From Brachionus rotundiformis (Eukaryota > Rotifera > Eurotatoria > Ploima > Brachionidae), in the NCBI GenBank assembly GCA_016802295.1, contig JAESIW010000137.1, positions 5,954,146-6,018,145 on the forward strand: 64,000 nt of DNA, in the 5' to 3' direction. The notes below the pieces were generated by a model. The model did not search any database. It worked only from the letters and a program-made list of their open reading frames with translations, and was not told the DNA's origin. Shown here in pieces: positions 1 through 12,470 of this stretch. The position numbers and the translations under genes are program-made. The stretch's first letter is position 1, and the number at the start of each line of letters is the position of its first letter.

Positions 1-123
1 ATTTTAAGTAAAAAATATCGATAAAAATTGAGAAAATAACATAAGATTAATTTTTTTTTACTTGATAAAATTCATCCAAAATATATTTAAAAACATTTGA
101 AACTAAATTTCGTTTAATAAGAA

Positions 124-1370
124 ATGAAATTTAAAATTTTGCTGCCTTTTTTATTTTTTTTGGGTGTATTTTCCCAAGAACGATCACTTTGTGTCCAAAG
201 CGTTTTAGATATAATTTTTGTGCTCGACTCTTCTGGTAGTATTGGAAATGAAAATTATGAAAGAGCTAAGAGTGCTTTGGCATCAATGGTTGCCAATCTT
301 AATGTAAATCCATCTAAAATTAATGTTGGTCTTATTAATTACAGCTGTGAGTTGTAATTTTTATATTTTTAATATTTTAAATATATTTTCTCTCTTAAGC
401 TCAAACATACTTAATAACAAGTTTAGTCGAATCAGATCAGGATAAATCTAAATTAATAAATCAAATAAATGGTCTTAGATGGTTACGAGGAACTACAGCA
501 ACAGGTTAATCGATTTAATAAAACTATTTATCTGTGTTAAATTGAACTATTTATAATTTATATTAAAATATAAATTATAAACTTTTTTGTTTAAATTAGG
601 GAGAGTTAGATGAATTTTTTAATTATTTGCTTTTTAAAAAATAGATAAATAATAGCAATTATATTTAGGAGATGCTCTTGTAATGGCAAACAATGATATA
701 CGGTCACATGCAAGATTTGTTACTCCAAGAATTGTTGTTGTATTTACAGACGGATACTCAAATGTTGGATATAATGTTTACGAAGCTGCCAAACTGATAA
801 AAGAATCAGACGCTACTATTTTTTCTGTAGGAATTGGAAGTGGTATAAACATGGCAGAATTACAAGGCATTGCGTCAACAAATGAAAAAGGACAAAAGTA
901 TGTCTTCAAATATGAAAATTATGCCGAACTTCAAAATGGTATAAACAGTATTCAGCAGTTATCTTGCGAAGTTCCAGCATTTATTTACGAAAACCAACCT
1001 TATAGATTAATCAATGATCAAAGTCAAATAAGAAAATTTCAATTAAAGCTTAAATCAAGTTATAGATCAGGACTTTACGCTGATATTGAAATTAATAATA
1101 TACAAGGTAATTTTTCAAATAATAATCTTAGGTTTAAAAAAATTAAATGATTATTTAGGTGACAATCATTTGGAAATCAGTTGGTTAATTGATTCAAAAG
1201 TAATAACTGTTGATGATTTAGAAAATAAAAAGATAGAAAAAAAAACAAAAAGTGGAAAGATTTCTTTTTTTCATTTGCTACAAATTCCACAAAATGCAAA
1301 CAAATTGTTTTTAAAACTTAAAGGCATTGAAAGTTCTAATGTTTTCGATTTAACTATTCATGTTTATTAA
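124..1370 (+). CDS. secreted von Willebrand factor A (vWA) domain protein, four exons
   Basis: Exons that join in frame are 124-346, 400-504, 669-1106 and 1159-1370, giving 325 residues; all introns are GT-AG (53, 164 and 52 bp). Residues 1-17 form a signal peptide. A vWA fold follows: the metal-binding MIDAS signature DSSGS comes after a hydrophobic strand (IIFVL), the second exon ends in a Thr-rich loop (TTATG), and VVVFTDGYS supplies the MIDAS Asp. About 120 C-terminal residues after an SCEVP linker form a beta-rich region I do not recognise. vWA domains bind protein ligands through a divalent cation, so an extracellular adhesion or recognition role is inferred. An alternative acceptor at 1131 would also keep frame but would make a 25-bp intron, so 1158 is preferred. 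A paralogue without introns lies at 40799-41437 on the other strand. Confidence 0.85.
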
Positions 1371-3416
1371 TTTTTGAAAATAAACAAACAATTCATTTGA
1401 TATCTTTTAATTCACAGCACAAAAATATTAGAATTTTTCAAACAATATTTTTCTTTTTAAAATAATTACTGATTAATTTTTTTAAATCTTAAAACTTAAA
1501 AAAAAAACGAATGTTCAAAGTTTTGATTCTAATATTTTTACAAAAAAGAAACTTTGAAATTTTGGTGCCATTAAGCCATTAGGAAAAAATTCAAAAAAAT
1601 TTATAATAAGTTGAATACGTGAATGATGTGTAAGTAAGAACTGCACATTATTGGATCATCTAATCAACAGATTTAACTTTGGTAAGATCATCATTCGGAG
1701 AATTTAGAAGTCTGGTTAGCTTTGATCAGAACACCAATCATTTAGTAATACAAATAAAAATACAAATAATGAGGAATAGTGATAATCTGATAGAATCAAC
1801 ACCAAAAACAGTATATGTCGAAAAAACATTCGGACTTTTTAATTCAAAACTTGTGATTGCATTGTGACCATGTTTTCAACACTCAAGCATTCAATATTTG
1901 ATAGTAATAATTTGATTTTCTCAGATTTTGTAAAAAAATTCAAAAAATTTAATTTAAATATTTCAATTTTTTACTTTTTTAAAGAATTGGGGAATTTTTT
2001 TAATTTTTAAAATAATTTTTAATATTTAAATAAAAGAGAGCTAATAGGTTTGCATGACAAGGGCACTAGCTTTTTGATTACTCTGAAATTGAAATTGACT
2101 TTGGTCGTTTATAAAAAAAATTAACTTATAAACAGCTATCTACAAATGAAGTGATTAATTTTCACTTATATTTTATCATGATACAAAAATTCATTCTTCT
2201 GCTACATAAAAAAAAATTAAAAAAGATACAAAATTTCGTACAAATGATAGATTAAAAAATGAGTAAGATAAAAAAATTAATTATCCTAATACTTTAATTA
2301 TTTTTTAGTGTATAAAAATTAATAATAAAAATAAAAATAATTTGCTAATTATATTCCATCACGTTCATCTACAAAAAAGCAACTGGGCAAGGATGATCTG
2401 TTACACAAATATGGAAAACATTTATGGATCTTGGAGATTGACAAGAAATTGAGACTAATATATATGAAATAATTCAAGAAGATAATATGGTTATTAATGG
2501 TGATGTTGAGAATCTTGTTGTTGAGAAACCGGTTGAACCTATTTTACAAGAAATCAACTGTAATTTACCAACTAAACCCGGGAGAGGTCGACCGCCTAAA
2601 AAAAGAGCTGAAAAAAATTAATTTTATTTGATTAATTGATTAATTTTTTACATTTTTTTCATTTGTTTAATTTCTTTTTCAGAGTAAAAATTAAATATCA
2701 TTGACATTAAATTTTGAATCTCAAAAAATAAACTAGTATTTTTTTTATATCATTTTTTATTTTTGTAGCAGAAAAAATAATTTAAGGAGCACGAAAAATA
2801 GTACCCTTAATTTTATATTTAAATGCACCGAAAAAATCATGGATAGACAATGAGATTTAAATATTAAAGAAATTTTTTCTTTTATGTACTTTTTGGTATT
2901 TTTACTTTATTTTTGCCTCGTTCTTTTTTTTTTTTTTCTTTACTTTTCGTAATTTGGAGTTAATTTAATTTTTATTTCAAAATCTAACGAGGTCCGTGGC
3001 GGAGCCCTGATTTAGGGATTCGGTTTGGTGTTGATTAGAGAACTATTAGTAAAAATTAAAATTAATAATTGAACTTTTTATTTGTTAAAATCTTAAATCA
3101 AACATACCATAAGGTACAAAAAGTATTAAAACAATTTCATTGTCTATACCTCAAATTGAAAGTATAAATCTAATTCTCAAATTTATTAATGTGAAAGGAA
3201 CTTTTGCTTTTTTAAATATCCACCTAATACTGAATTATTTTTACCTAATTTATGTTTTTTGTTTTAATGCTAAAATAAATTATTGAATAGTTTTTTAACT
3301 TCTGAAATTTATTGAGCTTTTTTAAATTAATTTTAAGAAAAATGAAAAAAAAATTAAATTGTAAAAAATTAATTTATTCAACATATAACATAAAAATGTA
3401 CAATTAAACTTAAATT
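1371..3416. other. intergenic AT-rich stretch
   Basis: No convincing gene apart from the short relic ORF at 2442-2621. A 62-codon open stretch at 1679-1867 begins at TTG and has no recognisable features. A short GC-richer block at about 2985-3035, containing the words gaggtccgtggcggagccct, stands out from the surrounding AT-rich DNA and could be part of a decayed retroelement. Confidence 0.5.
2442..2621 (+). pseudogene. relic C-terminal ORF with AT-hook-like tail, possible retroelement remnant
   Basis: An open frame of 59 codons with no ATG at its start runs to a TAA at 2619-2621. It is acidic and then ends in a basic AT-hook-like motif, PGRGRPPKKR. An in-frame stop lies immediately upstream (2439-2441), and neighbouring frames hold only short peptide-like stretches, so it is either a terminal exon or the decayed end of a longer ORF. 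RGRPPK tails occur on chromatin proteins and on some LTR-retrotransposon polyproteins. I favour a mobile-element relic but cannot show it. Confidence 0.3.
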
Positions 3417-4382
3417 TTATTTATAATCCGATACTCTGGTTTTATTGAGATTAATTTTATCGTAAATGCTCTGATGTGCCAAGTAAATATCTTGGTACCA
3501 AACATCATCGATAACTGTTTCTTTGTATCCATTTTTTTCCATAAAGTCAATGATCCACTTGTACAACACCTTGTCCTGATTGTATTCAATATTCAAAAAT
3601 TTGAACTTATACCTGTGCCAGTCAAAATTTTCAATAACAGATCTTTCGTTGCCTTCGATGTCAATCGACATGTAATCAATAATTTTATTCTTATTACCAA
3701 TGATATCTGAAAACTTGTCCAAAATTTTAACTAATGGAAAGCATTTGACTTGATTAGTGTTTATTGAGCTCTGGTCAACAATGGTGCCAAAGGGTCCAGC
3801 CTCGACAAAGCTATTGAAGCTTGTCTCATTGGTCACGCTCAAACAATTATTCACAGAATACGATTTTCTGTTAAGACTCAACAAATTTTTGTAGTTTTCT
3901 GGCGATGGCTCGATCAAAAGACCTGTCCAGTTAAGATTTTTTTCCAAATAGAGAGTATTAGAGTGCGTTTCACCGTCGTAAGCACCTGCTTCAACAAAAA
4001 TACCATTTTGGGAAGCATTTATTGAGTTAAGGTGGCTAGAATTTAGAAGTTCGACCAAAATTTTGTCCTGTAGGATTTGAGAATAAAATTTGAAGCTGGC
4101 TTCCTTTAAGTTATAGCTTTTGTTCGGAGATGGCCGGTCTATTTGCATGCTTTGACTTGGTCGAACTTCCAATCGAATGCGACTCCTTTTTATTAGCTTT
4201 TTTAGCAAATTTTCTTCCTGGTTAAAATTGAGCAATCGCTTGGATCTAAAATTTATAATTTTTCTTCCATGACGCTGTTGGGAGTCGAATTGGTTATCAA
4301 GAGATGTTAGGGTGACAAAAAAATGGGTGCATAGATACAGAATTGCCATACAATATACAAATACAGTTCGATTATTGATCAT
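3417..4382 (-). CDS. FkbM/Star-type methyltransferase-domain protein, type II membrane protein
   Basis: Single exon, 321 residues. An N-terminal hydrophobic segment (about residues 7-25) flanked by basic residues suggests a signal anchor with a lumenal C-terminus. From about residue 95 the sequence matches the FkbM methyltransferase domain: motif I GIFVEAGAYDGETHS (127-141) for S-adenosylmethionine binding, LLIEPSPENY at the acidic second strand, and DYMSIDIEGNE with the conserved Asp and Glu-Gly. Animal members include the Drosophila membrane protein Star, which acts in EGF-ligand trafficking, and many uncharacterised paralogues; the substrate here cannot be told. The linker (28-95) is basic and low in complexity. 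The start ATG at 4382 precedes the membrane segment directly, so the protein looks complete. Confidence 0.85.
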   Translation of the reverse strand: MINNRTVFVYCMAILYLCTHFFVTLTSLDNQFDSQQRHGRKIINFRSKRLLNFNQEENLLKKLIKRSRIRLEVRPSQSMQIDRPSPNKSYNLKEASFKFYSQILQDKILVELLNSSHLNSINASQNGIFVEAGAYDGETHSNTLYLEKNLNWTGLLIEPSPENYKNLLSLNRKSYSVNNCLSVTNETSFNSFVEAGPFGTIVDQSSINTNQVKCFPLVKILDKFSDIIGNKNKIIDYMSIDIEGNERSVIENFDWHRYKFKFLNIEYNQDKVLYKWIIDFMEKNGYKETVIDDVWYQDIYLAHQSIYDKINLNKTRVSDYK

Positions 4383-7300
4383 TATTGACTTATGAATTGA
4401 TACATTTGATATGTTTTTTTTTCTTATCTATAAAATTTAGAAAAAATTTAAAACCGTTAGATTAAAACAGCATGATTGCTCATTAGAGCCAGCTGAGTAT
4501 GGTGAATTAGTGTTTTTTTAGCTTTCTTATTTTTTTTTTATTAAAACAGTTGAATCCGATATATCGGAATTTTAATGAAGACATGTAATTCCAATAGAGC
4601 TAAGTAAATATTTTTTGGAAAAAAGAAGCCGAAATATTTGCTATTAATGTTGATTGTTGAGAAGGCTATTGTTGATAAGCTTTGTTGAATTTGTCTTTGG
4701 TTAAAGAATGGAAAGCTTAAACACAAAAAGGAAACTCGAAACAGTGTACATAATCCAAATAAATCAACCAAGCAACAAAAAATAATCACTACTCATTAAT
4801 CTAGGATATTTTACGCTTAATTTAAGTACAATATATGCATATAAATTTTTATCTTTTTGTTCGATCTTATCAATTAGATTAATTTTGGAAAAAATTTACC
4901 AACTGATTATTTGACCCCGTTAAATAAATGTTTACACCTAAAAGATTAGAAAAACAATAATTTCAATTAAACACTGTAAAAATAAACTTTTGAAATTGGT
5001 TGTTGTTTTTTTGTTCTAATTCAAAATATTAATAAAAATTATAAATTGATAATTTTTATTGGGAATTTTTATGTATGTGGTTGTCATTTTTGGAGTGCTA
5101 GAAATAAATTTTTTTTGTATTTTATCATTAAAACAAAAAATACACTTAGATCTATTAAAAATTCCTAAAGAATATATTATTTTTAGATCTAAACAGAGTT
5201 TTATAAGTACAATTATGAACTTGTCTTGTCTCGGATCTGTTGATAAATTTTAAAATTCATCATTTTTTCGAATATACAAATTAAAAATTAACACAACACA
5301 AACAAATAAAAATATTTGAGTAACCAAAATGAAAATTATCTTCACAAATAAATTTATTTGCATAACAATTTTATTTCCTAGTCATAGCAATTTTCTATAT
5401 ATTAAGTTTTTGCTTTAATAATTATCTACTTGAGTTTAAATGTTTGGTTTAAAAATTAAATTTTTTACGTTCATTAATAATATATGTCTTTAAAAATAAT
5501 CTTATTGACTAAAATAAACAAAAAGTCAATACTTCATTAAAAAAATATAAAAAAATAAGAACATTTTAGCTATTTAAAATTTTAAAGATGAAGATGATGT
5601 AGACAGCCTGTAGATCACTTACAATTTAAGAAAGATACCAAATCAATTTGGCTTAAAAATATTTTGTTTAAAAATAGAAAAATCAAAGTAAATAGAATTC
5701 ATTTTTTATTTTACAAATGGCTTTGATAAAAATTGGAAAAAATGTTTTATTTGAAAATAGTTAAACATCTTTCTTATAATTAGTTTTCGATTCTCATACG
5801 TTAAGCACCTGTTAACTTAATTAATGATGTGACTCGAAGCTAAAAACTACTTGAATCGCGACAAATTAGACAAAAAATATTTTTGACAATTCTTTAAGAT
5901 TAAAAAAATTTCTAATTGAGTTAAATTTTTCAACAATAACTCGGGGATATATATTTGTCTTGAAGAAAGCTCTCAACTCAATGTGGCTATGATCAAAAAA
6001 AAAATGCTATTAATTGGTATTGACTGTCAAATTAGACCAAAGCCACAACCACATTTTATAAATATGACAAATCATCTCATTGATGAAATGATTAAATTTG
6101 CATTTAAAACTAATAAAACATCTTGCCAAAATTTTATCTTAATCAATTTTAAAATTTTATTGATTGATTGATTTATAACAATTTAAACAACAACAGAGTA
6201 AAATTTTATTGCTATTTATTATAATGACGGATATTTGATTTTATTATGATATTATTGATAAATTAAATTTAATTTCCTCAAGTCCGAGGGTATCCGTCTA
6301 ATAAACACATACTTTAGTATATTAATCATTAGTGTCACTGAGAGACTACTTATACAAAATTCAAACTATAAAAATTTTGACGGTCGTTAAAAGCCGTCAA
6401 ATGACAATTAAACATAAATATTTATAAATTTTTGCTTATACTAAATTCTAGTTTAGTTTATTTATTTAAAATTTGGAGCCATTTTACCTATCAGAAGCTA
6501 GAGAGCAATAAAAATCGATAAAACTAAAGATAAGTCTGTCGAGATATGATATGAATAGTTTGATTCCGACTTTAGACTAATAGTACCGACAGATGATATC
6601 TAAAAAGATAATAGAATATACTAATTGTTGATGCGCTAGAGCCTAATCGTTTAAATGATAATGTATTTTTACACGTTATCGTATTCAATGTCCGAGAAGC
6701 CAGGCTATAAATTAATATTTTATCTATCTATTAAAAAATAAAAAAAATTAAAATAAAAGAATAGCCGAATTTAAAGATTTATTAGTATTTAATTAAATGG
6801 GTCTAAATTTGTTCTCTAGCGCATTTAACTCAAAAATAGATTAAGAAAAGTTCTTCTCAGACCAAAGTTTTACGATTATTATTGCTAATAAAATTTTATT
6901 GTCCTAGCTATAATAAAAAAATATTATTAAAATTAAATTGTGACAAAATATGGCTTTGTAAATCGAATTTCGATATTAGATCGATGTGCATCTATTGTTT
7001 TCTAAAACTAAAGGCCAAATTCAACAGCATTTGGACCTCGATTATTAATTAAAAATGAATTAAAAATAACCAGAAAATAGTATTTTATTGTTTGGCCATA
7101 GGCTTTTTATAAATCTGCTATCGAAATATTGATACAAACCAACTTGTAGCCAAAATGAAAAGCCTCATACTAATGTATTTAATTGAATATAATGATAGTT
7201 TATATTCATATGTTTGTTTTTCAATTGTTTATTTAAACAGTTTGTGGTGGTAGTCTTGGCTAAAATGTTCATCATACGAGATAAAGTAAAAAAATATTTT

Positions 7301-8795
7301 CATATATTTTTTTTCTATTGAAGCCATACATTAATAAACTATTTCTGAAGCTTTGTTTTTCTTGAGTGATTTGTCAAAGCTATCAGTTTTAATTTTCAAA
7401 CAAAACCTTAAGTTGATTACTAATCCTAGATTAATTTAGATTTAATGGATACTTTTTTGAAAATAAAATTTGCTTTAGCTTTTAAAATAGCCGAATTTAA
7501 AACAAAAGTTCTTATAAGAATCTTTAAAAAAAACATGGGCAAATAAAGCTAACTTAAGTACAAAAGCAAATAGTTTAAAAATGCTTCCTTCTTTTCCTTG
7601 TTTGACTTTATTTTATATGATTTAACTCAATTGATTTAATTTCATTTAAAATTTTTATAAATATATTTATGGAACGCATTCTTTTTAATTTACTTAGCCT
7701 GACTAAACTTTATGTCTGATAAAGAGACTGTCGTATAATAAAAATAATTCGACTACAGTCGAATCCCGAGGGCTGGACTAAAAAATTATCTTTTTGATAT
7801 TTAAAAATAACAATTTAATATTATTTAGTCTACTTAACACGATAATTTTAAGCTATTTCATTATTATATGGCTTTGGTATGTGTAAAATTTATCAACCTT
7901 AAGAAGAAAAAATTTCTTTAATTCATCATCATAAATATTAATTTCTTGTAAAAGATAATTTGTTACTATTTATCAAATTTTGATTTTATTTAATTTTCTA
8001 GTTTTTAGAAACGAAATACCATTAGCTTTAAAAGTGGCTATGTGTTCATTTGAAGTAATTAGATACACATTTGTTAAAGAAAAATAAAAAAAAATCTTGA
8101 AATAATTTTTACAATTGTTAAAATTTTTATTCGATTATTAAGAATTGCTTTTTCTTAATCAACAATAAATAAAAACTCACCCATTATCTCTTAATTTAGC
8201 TTGTAAAATTGATTTCTTTATCTTATCCACAAAAATAAACTTTATTGAAATAAAAGCTATAAAAGAGCTAATTTTGCATTTTTAATTAACTTTTACTAAT
8301 CTTAGACGAACAAAATAATGAAACAAAGAAAAAATTCTTTCTCGGTACAAAGTGATTTTATTTACAATGAAAAAAAATAATTAAATTCGATCAATAGTTA
8401 ATTTATTTTAATTATTTTCAAATCAGCATGAAACCAAGAGTTATATAAGCAAAAATAAAAGAGCGGAATCAGCCAGCGCATTACAAATAGCTAATCCGCG
8501 CCGTATTTGTAAATAATTAATAATTTCAACAATTTGCTAAAGAAATTATAAAAAAAAATAAAAAAGCAAATTAAGCTTTTGGCCCAAGAGTTCGGACCAA
8601 CAATTTTGATTGTGTTTTAAGACTAAAAGCCAAAAGATACAATTAACTAGTACAAGTTTCTAATTGCAATTCTTTTCAAATTTGAAGAGAAATGCTCAAT
8701 TTACATATGAATTCGAACTAAATTAAAATCAATCAATTCAAGTTGAATGAACTTGAATCAAGCACTAGTAAACTGTACCAACAAACTAATGGTTT
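4383..8795. other. gene desert, no supported gene
   Basis: About 4.4 kb of AT-rich DNA in which no open frame has coding character. Short open stretches at 4541-4789 (-), 5059-5253 (+) and 5983-6171 (+) lack domains and consist largely of the residues expected from AT-rich DNA. Minor structures seen are a 7-bp-stem hairpin at 6377-6400 (ttgacgg with ccgtcaa) and an 8-bp inverted repeat at about 7749-7766 (attcgact with agtcgaat). Confidence 0.5.
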
Positions 8796-8951
8796 ATGAA
8801 AAAAAAAGAGCCGTTCTTGTTTATTCAAGTTTTAGATTTCAACAAAAATAATCACTTGAATAAGCAAAATTGGACCAAAGAAATATTTGGTAAATTAAAA
8901 GAAGACCCGCTTCTCGACAAATTGAGAAATGAAAACTTTCAAGTTGAATAA
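8796..8951 (+). CDS. possible small ORF, 51 codons
   Basis: An ATG-initiated frame of 51 codons. It is charged and amphipathic, contains Trp, Pro and Gly, and ends KLRNENFQVE before TAA, a composition unlike the Phe/Ile/Lys/Asn-only products of random AT-rich frames nearby. No domain is recognised and no signal peptide is present. It could be a small protein, an exon of an unseen gene, or chance; there is no neighbouring gene to give context. Confidence 0.25.
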   Translation: MKKKEPFLFIQVLDFNKNNHLNKQNWTKEIFGKLKEDPLLDKLRNENFQVE

Positions 8952-9606
8952 AGAATCCCCAAAGTACAAATGAGTTAAATAGAACGTGAACGCTGTTGAT
9001 TTTTTTCTTTCACATTTGTGTATTGATATCAAATGGTCCTACAAGTTGCTTTGTTTGACAAGCTCTGTTTTTTGTATTTACATGCTTGGTTAAAATTGAT
9101 AAAAAAATGTATACATTGTTGGGATTAATTTTATATCAATTTTGTTCTAAATTTTAAACTATATCAATTTAATTATTTGTTAATTAGTTTGAATTAATCC
9201 TTTATTTTGTTCAAATTCGTGTATTTATTCGATTTTTCACTTGATCCTAATCACAAAAGCAAATTTAGTTTATAACTATGACCATACAAGCCATTAATCA
9301 TAAAAATAATCATTTATTTTAATCATCACTCAGATCTTTATTATCAAGTATATCGCAAAAAGCTAATAAATTTTATTATTAATTAGTTTACTATTAGCTC
9401 AGGAAATACATGAATTGATTTGGACAAAAAATGAAACTTAATCTTTGATTCTTTGCTTTAACTTAAAAATACTTAATTAAAAATGTCTTAAATAATTTTG
9501 TCGTGGATAGGAAATTTTATGTATTAAAAAAATTGAAAATTAATTTAAAAAATAGTAACAAATTAGCGATATAATAAATTTAATTTCTTAAATTTCTTTT
9601 TGTACA

Positions 9607-9960
9607 AATTAGTGCATGGACTAGCAAAGGTAAACCTGGTCAGAAATCTGGTAAATAGCTATGTAATCAAAAAAACCAGCCGCGTCAATAAGAGGTAATC
9701 GCATGAGTCCAGAGAAAAATTTTCCCGCTCAAGTTAGAAACGATTTTGCAGCTGCACTGAGACATGACTTCTTTCCAAACAGAGTAGTTTTGCACTGGAA
9801 TAAGTAACCAGAAATGATCTAATTGAAAAGGCTACTAAAGCTTCACACTGCCTAATGGTGGTGGTGGGCTCAGACTCTCTACATATAAGGTGTCGCAGTC
9901 ATATTACTCCTTATACTACTATTTATATAATACAAATAAAGTTAGGGTCAAGAGAAAAGA
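9607..9960 (+). mobile_element. LINE 3'-end relic
   Basis: A GC-richer block in AT-rich DNA. One frame reads AQVRNDFAAALRHDFFPNRV followed by a Trp-Asn word, which matches the usual C-terminal end of LINE reverse-transcriptase polyproteins (an FF-x-NR-VV-x-x-WN pattern). Frameshifts and stops on both sides show it is dead. It runs into a short tail with AATAAAG-like sequence near 9930-9940. Only the last part of the element is recognisable, consistent with a 5'-truncated insertion. Confidence 0.55.
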
Positions 9961-10952
9961 GCTTGCACCTTCTTTCAGTCCAAATTTACTAAGTTACATT
10001 TTTCTAAATTTTTTCTAATGAAAAGACATTTAAATTTTTTAATAATTTCTTAAATGAGAAAATAAAAACTGGCACTGAAAAACAATTTTTTTTCTTCTAA
10101 AATCATTTATAAAGACTTTATAAAAAAATTTGAAGCTTTATTCATAAAGCATAATATCTCTAGCATAAAGCTGTATATATCAATTCAAAATTTTAATAAA
10201 AACAGGAGAAAACCATTTACTGATAAAATTTAAGTGGTAATGACATGACATAAAGAAAACTTTATAGACTCGATTTGAATACAATTTTGGACATAGTTTT
10301 CATATAATTTTTTAGATGAATAAAACAATGCAACATTTTTGACACTCGTTTTTTGACTAATCTAAAATAAAATTTATTAATAATAGAATTATATTTGAAT
10401 CTGGGCTTTTTGTTCTGTAATGCCTCAAGCCTGAAAATAAGCCTGTGAAAAGATTAATTAATATCAGAATAGTTCTTAAGTTTTTGTGTAATTTGAATAT
10501 CATTGAAATAAAAAAAAGTGATTTCTATATTTTGATAAAATTTTCTATTTGTATTTTATTTAATAATATTTAAAATCTTGTTAATTGAAGTGAATTAAAA
10601 CTATTGTTAAAATTTGCATTGTCTCAACTTAATTTGTAAAGCTATGCAGAAATTAATTCAGCAATTTACAGAGTTATTTAGAAAAAAATAGATTTACAAT
10701 TAAGACAATTGTTCGAATAATAGATAAATTGGTATTAAATAAAATCTTAACTATTTCTTTCCTTTATTGAACTATTTTGGGAAAGTTTGAATCTTTTTCA
10801 AAATTAAAAAATAGTTAAATTCTCATCAGATTTTCTTAACAACTGTTATTTAACAGCTTGAGTTTTGCTAAAGATGACAGTCCAGTGAATCTCTAAATTA
10901 TCAAATGATGGAACCATTATAATAATTAACTATATTGTTAATTTATTTTCAG
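9961..10952. other. intergenic, no gene seen
   Basis: AT-rich DNA with frequent stops in all frames; nothing recognisable. Its right edge is a pyrimidine-rich acceptor-like sequence (ttaatttattttcag) that leads into the exon candidate at 10953. Confidence 0.5.
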
Positions 10953-11120
10953 AATATTGACAGATTCAAGTGCTTTGCCGTGTTGTATTCAGGACATGAA
11001 TTGTATATGATTAGAATTAATGAGCGCTCACTTGTTATAAAAAAAGCTCTTCATTCCCTGATGGAATTAAAGTCCAATTTTATTAAAAAAAAGAAAAAAC
11101 GAAAAGCATTAATAAAATAA
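10953..11120 (+). CDS. candidate terminal exon of an unidentified gene
   Basis: A strong-looking splice acceptor (pyrimidine tract then cag at 10950-10952) is followed by 55 codons ending in TAA. The peptide has mixed composition (FAVLYSGHELYMIRINER) and a highly basic C-terminus (KKKKKRKALIK). No domain is recognised and I could not find upstream exons that join with confidence, so it may be a fossil exon or chance. Confidence 0.3.
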   Translation, partial: NIDRFKCFAVLYSGHELYMIRINERSLVIKKALHSLMELKSNFIKKKKKRKALIK

Positions 11121-12470
11121 AAAAGCTGAGAAAATTGAGTTTTTTTCTTGTTTGCTTAATTATTCCAAATCCCAAGTGATAAGCGCTATTGTATGAGTTG
11201 AATACACAAGAGAAAATGAAATGTAAATAAAAAAAACGCTTTTACCAATTTACCAAGCAGTTATGTGTGTTTAATCTTAAGGTAAATCGCTAGAATAACA
11301 AGTTTTCTAGTTCACTTTGATTTTGCTGATTTAGGAGATTAATGAGTGTGAGACCTATGTTTTCTTTTCACCATTTTTTTATTTGGATTAAAGTAATCCA
11401 AAAAATTTGTAAATATTTTTATGTAGTATTTTCACCTGACAAATTTCTAGGTCTAGATTTTTTTCGAAGCCAAAATAAATTGTTGTTTGTGATTTTAATG
11501 GACAAATATTTGTTGCTGAATTGAGATCTGATGACATTTAATGTGCCTTGTTGATCAAACAAATATTAAAATACGCTCCAGTAGCTAATTAAAATAGACG
11601 TTTTTCTTTTAAGAAAAAAAAATTAAAAATACGTGAGAATTTGGTTTGTTTTAGTAAAAAAAGAATCGGTTTATAAAGTTTAGTAGAGCATGATTTTAAT
11701 TTAATTCTGATACCGTTGATCAAATTTTATTAAAAGCAACTGAAAATCAAAAAAAAAATTAAAATAAAAAAAAAATTTTAATTAGGAATTTATTCGCAAC
11801 AAATTTGAGAATTTAATCTAATTTCGATATTAATGAGTAAAATTATATTGATTTATAAAACTTGGTAAAATAATTTGGAAATCTTACGATCAAACGTAAA
11901 CTTTTCAAAAATTCTTTGGCTAAATATATATATAAATATAAAATAATTAAAAAATTATGTTTTAGACTATAAAAAATATGTGAAGACACTTTCATATTAT
12001 TTCGAAAATATTTAAACTTTAGATTAAAAATCGTTTTCCTTTTATGAAGAATTATTAAAAAATTAGATAAATTATGGCTAACTATTAAATAATAATTATA
12101 TTAAAAATCTTGAAATTAAATTTTTATTTATTTTCTTAAAATTTTTATTTATTGATAAAAATAAATTTTAAATTGAATGTTCCAAAATAATCTATGTTTC
12201 TTTAAAATATCTACATTAATTGCTCCCAAATTAATAATCAAATTTATTAATTATTCAAAATTAAATTCAAAATTTAATTTGTTTTTAAATTTTCTAATTT
12301 TAATACTCCAATTACTTCAATCAAGGTTTAAAATAAAAGTCAGTTTTTACTAAATTTATCAGCTTTGGAATAGTGAATAGCAGACTACCAAAGACTTACA
12401 TTAGCCTTACCTTACAATTATTTAAAACAAATTAAATTTAAATAAATGGCTTTTCTTAACAGTTTAAACA
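11121..12470. other. intergenic, no gene seen
   Basis: Very AT-rich, with long A and T runs (especially 11740-11790 and 12100-12330). The 60-codon open stretch at 11342-11524 is hydrophobic, has no recognisable features, and is not called. Confidence 0.5.

Noticed and set aside
1107..1131. 25-bp intron 3 in the vWA gene
   Set aside because: Keeps frame but is far shorter than any other intron in the window; the 52-bp alternative fits better.
1679..1867. 62-codon plus-strand ORF
   Set aside because: Begins at TTG, no domain, and no splice structure that links it to the vWA gene.
4541..4789. 82-codon minus-strand ORF with hydrophobic start
   Set aside because: Looks signal-like only because the DNA is T-rich on that strand; the remainder has no pattern and no homologue is recognised.
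7740..7790. tRNA-like T-arm word (gtcgaatcc)
   Set aside because: No matching acceptor, D or anticodon stems at tRNA spacing; explained by a short inverted repeat.
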